From: an uncultured Prochlorococcus sp.
Lineage (GTDB): Bacteria; Cyanobacteriota; Cyanobacteriia; PCC-6307; Cyanobiaceae
Direction: 5' to 3'
Assembly (NCBI GenBank): GCA_913041805.1
Contig: CAJWIZ010000029.1
Coordinates: 1 to 7,440 of the forward strand
Length of the DNA stretch: 7,440 nucleotides
Part shown: one piece after another, positions 5,810 through 7,440 of the stretch
Layout: each line of letters starts with the position of its first letter
Numbering within the stretch: the stretch's first letter is position 1
Program-made: the position numbers and the translations under genes
Notes under the pieces: generated by a model
The model's input: the letters and a program-made list of their open reading frames with translations, nothing else
The model's database searches: none
What the model was told of the DNA's origin: nothing

Positions 5810-7198
5810 TTAAAGAGGATTCTTGAGATGTTTGTGTGCAGTATTTAAAAGATCTTGAAGTGCTCTATCTCTATAAGCACCATAGCGGTCACGCTTATTC
5901 TTTATTCTCTCTGGTAATTCTGGCAATAGTCCGAAATTTGGTGGCATAGGTTGGAAATGGTTTTTGCCTTTGATTTTTTTGATACTTTGTACATTGCTAA
6001 CAAATTGTGTCAGGGCACCAATCATTGTTGTTCTGGGAAGGGTTATGGGCTTTCGGTTCATTGCTGATAGTGCTGCATTAGTTCCAGCTAGCCAGCCACC
6101 TGCAACGGCAGCAACATAACCTTCTGTGCCTGTGATTTGACCAGCAGCAAAAAGAGTTCGTCTTTCTTGGAATTGAAGTGTAGGGGTTAATAAATTTGGA
6201 GATTCAAGGAATGTATTCCTGTGCATTACTCCAAAACGAACAAATTCTGCATTTTTTAGTCCAGGAATCATTTTTAGAACTCGCATTTGTTCTCCCCATT
6301 TGAGATTTGTTTGAAAGCCAACCAAATTCCAAAGACGACCATCACGATCTTCTTGACGCAATTGGACTATTGCGTAAGCACGTTTTGCTTTTCTTATCTC
6401 TTTGTCGTTTACATCACCCCAGCGAGAATCCCAAAGTCCAATAGGTTTTAGTGGTCCATAACGCATCGTATCTTCGCCTCGACGAGCCAGCTCTTCTATT
6501 GGTAAGCAACCTTCGAAGTAATTAGCTGATTCTTTGTCAAAATCTTTTAGTTCAGCTTGCTCCGCCATAAGAAGTGCCTGTCTAAAGGCAATGTATTGAT
6601 CTTTATCCAATGGACAGTTGATGTAATCAGCATCGCCTTTGTCGTATCGACTTGCTCGAAAGGCATAATCCAGATCAATGCTTTCTCCCATCACTATTGG
6701 ACTTGCAGCATCGAAAAAATGGCAATCTTCAATACCAGTAAATTCTCTTAGATCTTTTGCTAAGTCAGTGCTGGTTAATGGTCCAGTGGCTAGCACTGTG
6801 ATCTGTTTTTCATAAGGTAGATTTTTTAACTCTGTTCGTTCAAGCGTTATTAGTGGGTGTGAAAGTAAGGTGGCAGTTAGGTTTTTGCTGAATTCAGATC
6901 TGTCTACAGCGAGTGCTCCTCCTGCCGGTACAGAACATTTGTCTGCCGTAGCAATAACAATTGAATTTAATTCTCTAAGCTCTTGTTGTAGTAGGCCTGA
7001 GGCTCGGTCAGACTTTAGGGCTCCAAAGCTATTGCTACAGACAAGTTCAGCAAAATCACTTGTGTGATGCGCAGGTGTTTTCAGTAAAGGGCGCATTTCG
7101 ATGAGTTTGACTTTCACACCTGCTTTTGCAATTTGCCAAGCAGCTTCTGTACCTGCTAATCCAGCACCAATTACCAGTACATGCGGTGAGTCAGGCAA
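5810..7198 (-). CDS. trmFO: Folate-dependent tRNA (uracil-5-)-methyltransferase TrmFO
   Basis: TrmFO makes m5U54 (ribothymidine) in the T loop of tRNAs, using methylenetetrahydrofolate as carbon source and FAD as reductant, in place of the SAM-dependent TrmA. The 462-residue protein starts with the FAD motif [18 protein letters not shown] (7-24), followed by EMRP and [17 protein letters not shown]. The two cysteines tied to catalysis in the family (Cys53 and Cys226 in B. subtilis) are present as Cys54 and Cys231 in [10 protein letters not shown]. Also visible are [36 protein letters not shown] and the C-terminal [20 protein letters not shown]. Its larger relative MnmG (GidA) is excluded by length and motifs. 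The start appears to be TTG at 7198; the frame is open upstream to a stop at 7277-7279 without ATG or GTG. crtH follows, and tRNA-Lys is divergent, 189 bases upstream. Confidence 0.95.
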   Translation of the reverse strand: MPDSPHVLVIGAGLAGTEAAWQIAKAGVKVKLIEMRPLLKTPAHHTSDFAELVCSNSFGALKSDRASGLLQQELRELNSIVIATADKCSVPAGGALAVDRSEFSKNLTATLLSHPLITLERTELKNLPYEKQITVLATGPLTSTDLAKDLREFTGIEDCHFFDAASPIVMGESIDLDYAFRASRYDKGDADYINCPLDKDQYIAFRQALLMAEQAELKDFDKESANYFEGCLPIEELARRGEDTMRYGPLKPIGLWDSRWGDVNDKEIRKAKRAYAIVQLRQEDRDGRLWNLVGFQTNLKWGEQMRVLKMIPGLKNAEFVRFGVMHRNTFLESPNLLTPTLQFQERRTLFAAGQITGTEGYVAAVAGGWLAGTNAALSAMNRKPITLPRTTMIGALTQFVSNVQSIKKIKGKNHFQPMPPNFGLLPELPERIKNKRDRYGAYRDRALQDLLNTAHKHLKNPL

Positions 7199-7325
7199 TG
7201 GAATAAGTCTGTTCTCTGGATTAAAGCTTAATGATTTTGGGTGCAGATTACTTTTAGAACCTTTTGTGAAATCCCTTTATTAACCAGAGTTGTAAATTGC
7301 TTGATATCTTGAAAGCTCAGCAAGC

Positions 7326-7354
7326 ATGAAAGTAGAGGGAGGCCGCATGATAAT
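7326..7354 (+). promoter_or_regulatory. Candidate sigma-70-type promoter for tRNA-Lys
   Basis: ATGAAA at 7326-7331 (4 of 6 matches to TTGACA) and GATAAT at 7349-7354 (5 of 6 to TATAAT) are separated by exactly 17 bases. Transcription would then start near 7361, giving a leader of about 27 bases before the tRNA. The -10 box overlaps the stem-loop at 7340-7368. The call rests on consensus matching in A/T-rich DNA, where chance matches are common. Confidence 0.35.
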
Positions 7355-7368
7355 TTCCATGCGTGCCT
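7340..7368 (+). other. Stem-loop just upstream of tRNA-Lys
   Basis: The arms 7340-7349 and 7358-7368 pair over 10 bp with one bulged T (7364) and an 8-base loop (7350-7357). The stem includes CGCATG against CATGCG and an outer GGC against GCC. No T run follows, so it does not look like a terminator. It lies 19 bases before the tRNA, in the divergent spacer, and would be in the trmFO leader if that transcript starts far upstream. It could be an operator-like palindrome, an RNA element or chance. Confidence 0.5.
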
Positions 7369-7387
7369 TATGGCATTCTTCTCTCAT

Positions 7388-7440
7388 GGGTCGCTAGCTC
7401 AGCGGTAGAGCATCCGGCTTTTAACCGGCTGGTCCTGAGT
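7388..7440 (+). tRNA. tRNA-Lys(TTT), 3' part outside the window
   Basis: The first 53 bases of a tRNA gene are present: 5' acceptor arm GGGTCGC (7388-7394), T8-A9, D stem GCTC/GAGC with a 7-base loop, anticodon loop CTTTTAA (7418-7424) with anticodon TTT at 7420-7422, a 5-base variable region and the 5' half of the T stem CTGAG (7435-7439). The window ends on the base that would be T54. The anticodon reads AAA and AAG lysine codons. The outer pair of the anticodon stem (positions 27-43) is a T-C mismatch; the other four pairs are G-C. The missing part would carry the T loop and the 3' acceptor strand. Confidence 0.95.

Noticed and set aside
1..7440. Search for insertion sequences, CRISPR repeats, phage genes, toxin-antitoxin or defence genes
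   Set aside because: None found: no direct repeat arrays, no transposase or integrase motifs, and all sizeable ORFs fit housekeeping or cyanobacterial core families.

Overview
The window looks like a piece of core chromosome from a marine picocyanobacterium, most likely Prochlorococcus, possibly a low-light lineage (inference). The reasons are a carotenoid isomerase (CrtISO/CrtH) gene, a folate-dependent TrmFO tRNA methyltransferase, a CGFS monothiol glutaredoxin beside a BolA gene, a small protein resembling a cyanobacteria-only family, A+T-rich sequence, very short intergenic gaps and mostly weak Shine-Dalgarno (SD) sites. I see no insertion sequence, phage gene, CRISPR array or other sign of recent transfer.

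Layout. Positions 1-121 hold no convincing gene. A strong AT-rich hairpin (122-158) follows pdxJ (minus strand, vitamin B6 synthesis). A 134-base divergent spacer with a GCAA-capped hairpin separates pdxJ from a plus-strand run: a PlsC-type acyltransferase (1054-1770) and a secreted TPR-like helical protein (1800-2321). This run ends in a hairpin that starts inside the last codons. Then come bolA (2388-2621) and a monothiol glutaredoxin gene (2642-2965), a pair whose products usually share a [2Fe-2S] cluster. A small minus-strand gene (2982-3251) converges on the glutaredoxin gene and is divergent from an OmpR/PhoB-type regulator (3327-4085). The regulator's receiver domain lacks the phosphoacceptor aspartate and the acidic pair. 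That gene converges on crtH (4180-5733, minus), which lies 76 bases downstream of trmFO (5810-7198, minus, apparent TTG start). A tRNA-Lys(TTT) gene begins at 7388 on the plus strand and is cut by the window edge inside the T arm.

How the genes work together. Most are housekeeping: cofactor synthesis (PdxJ), membrane lipid synthesis (PlsC-like), iron-sulfur/redox handling (BolA and Grx), carotenoid synthesis for the photosystems (CrtISO) and tRNA modification (TrmFO). I found no obvious new multi-gene system. The points most worth a second look are the phosphorylation-independent-looking regulator, the two uncharacterised proteins, and several structured intergenic hairpins, especially the one before tRNA-Lys that overlaps a possible promoter and a possible mini-ORF.
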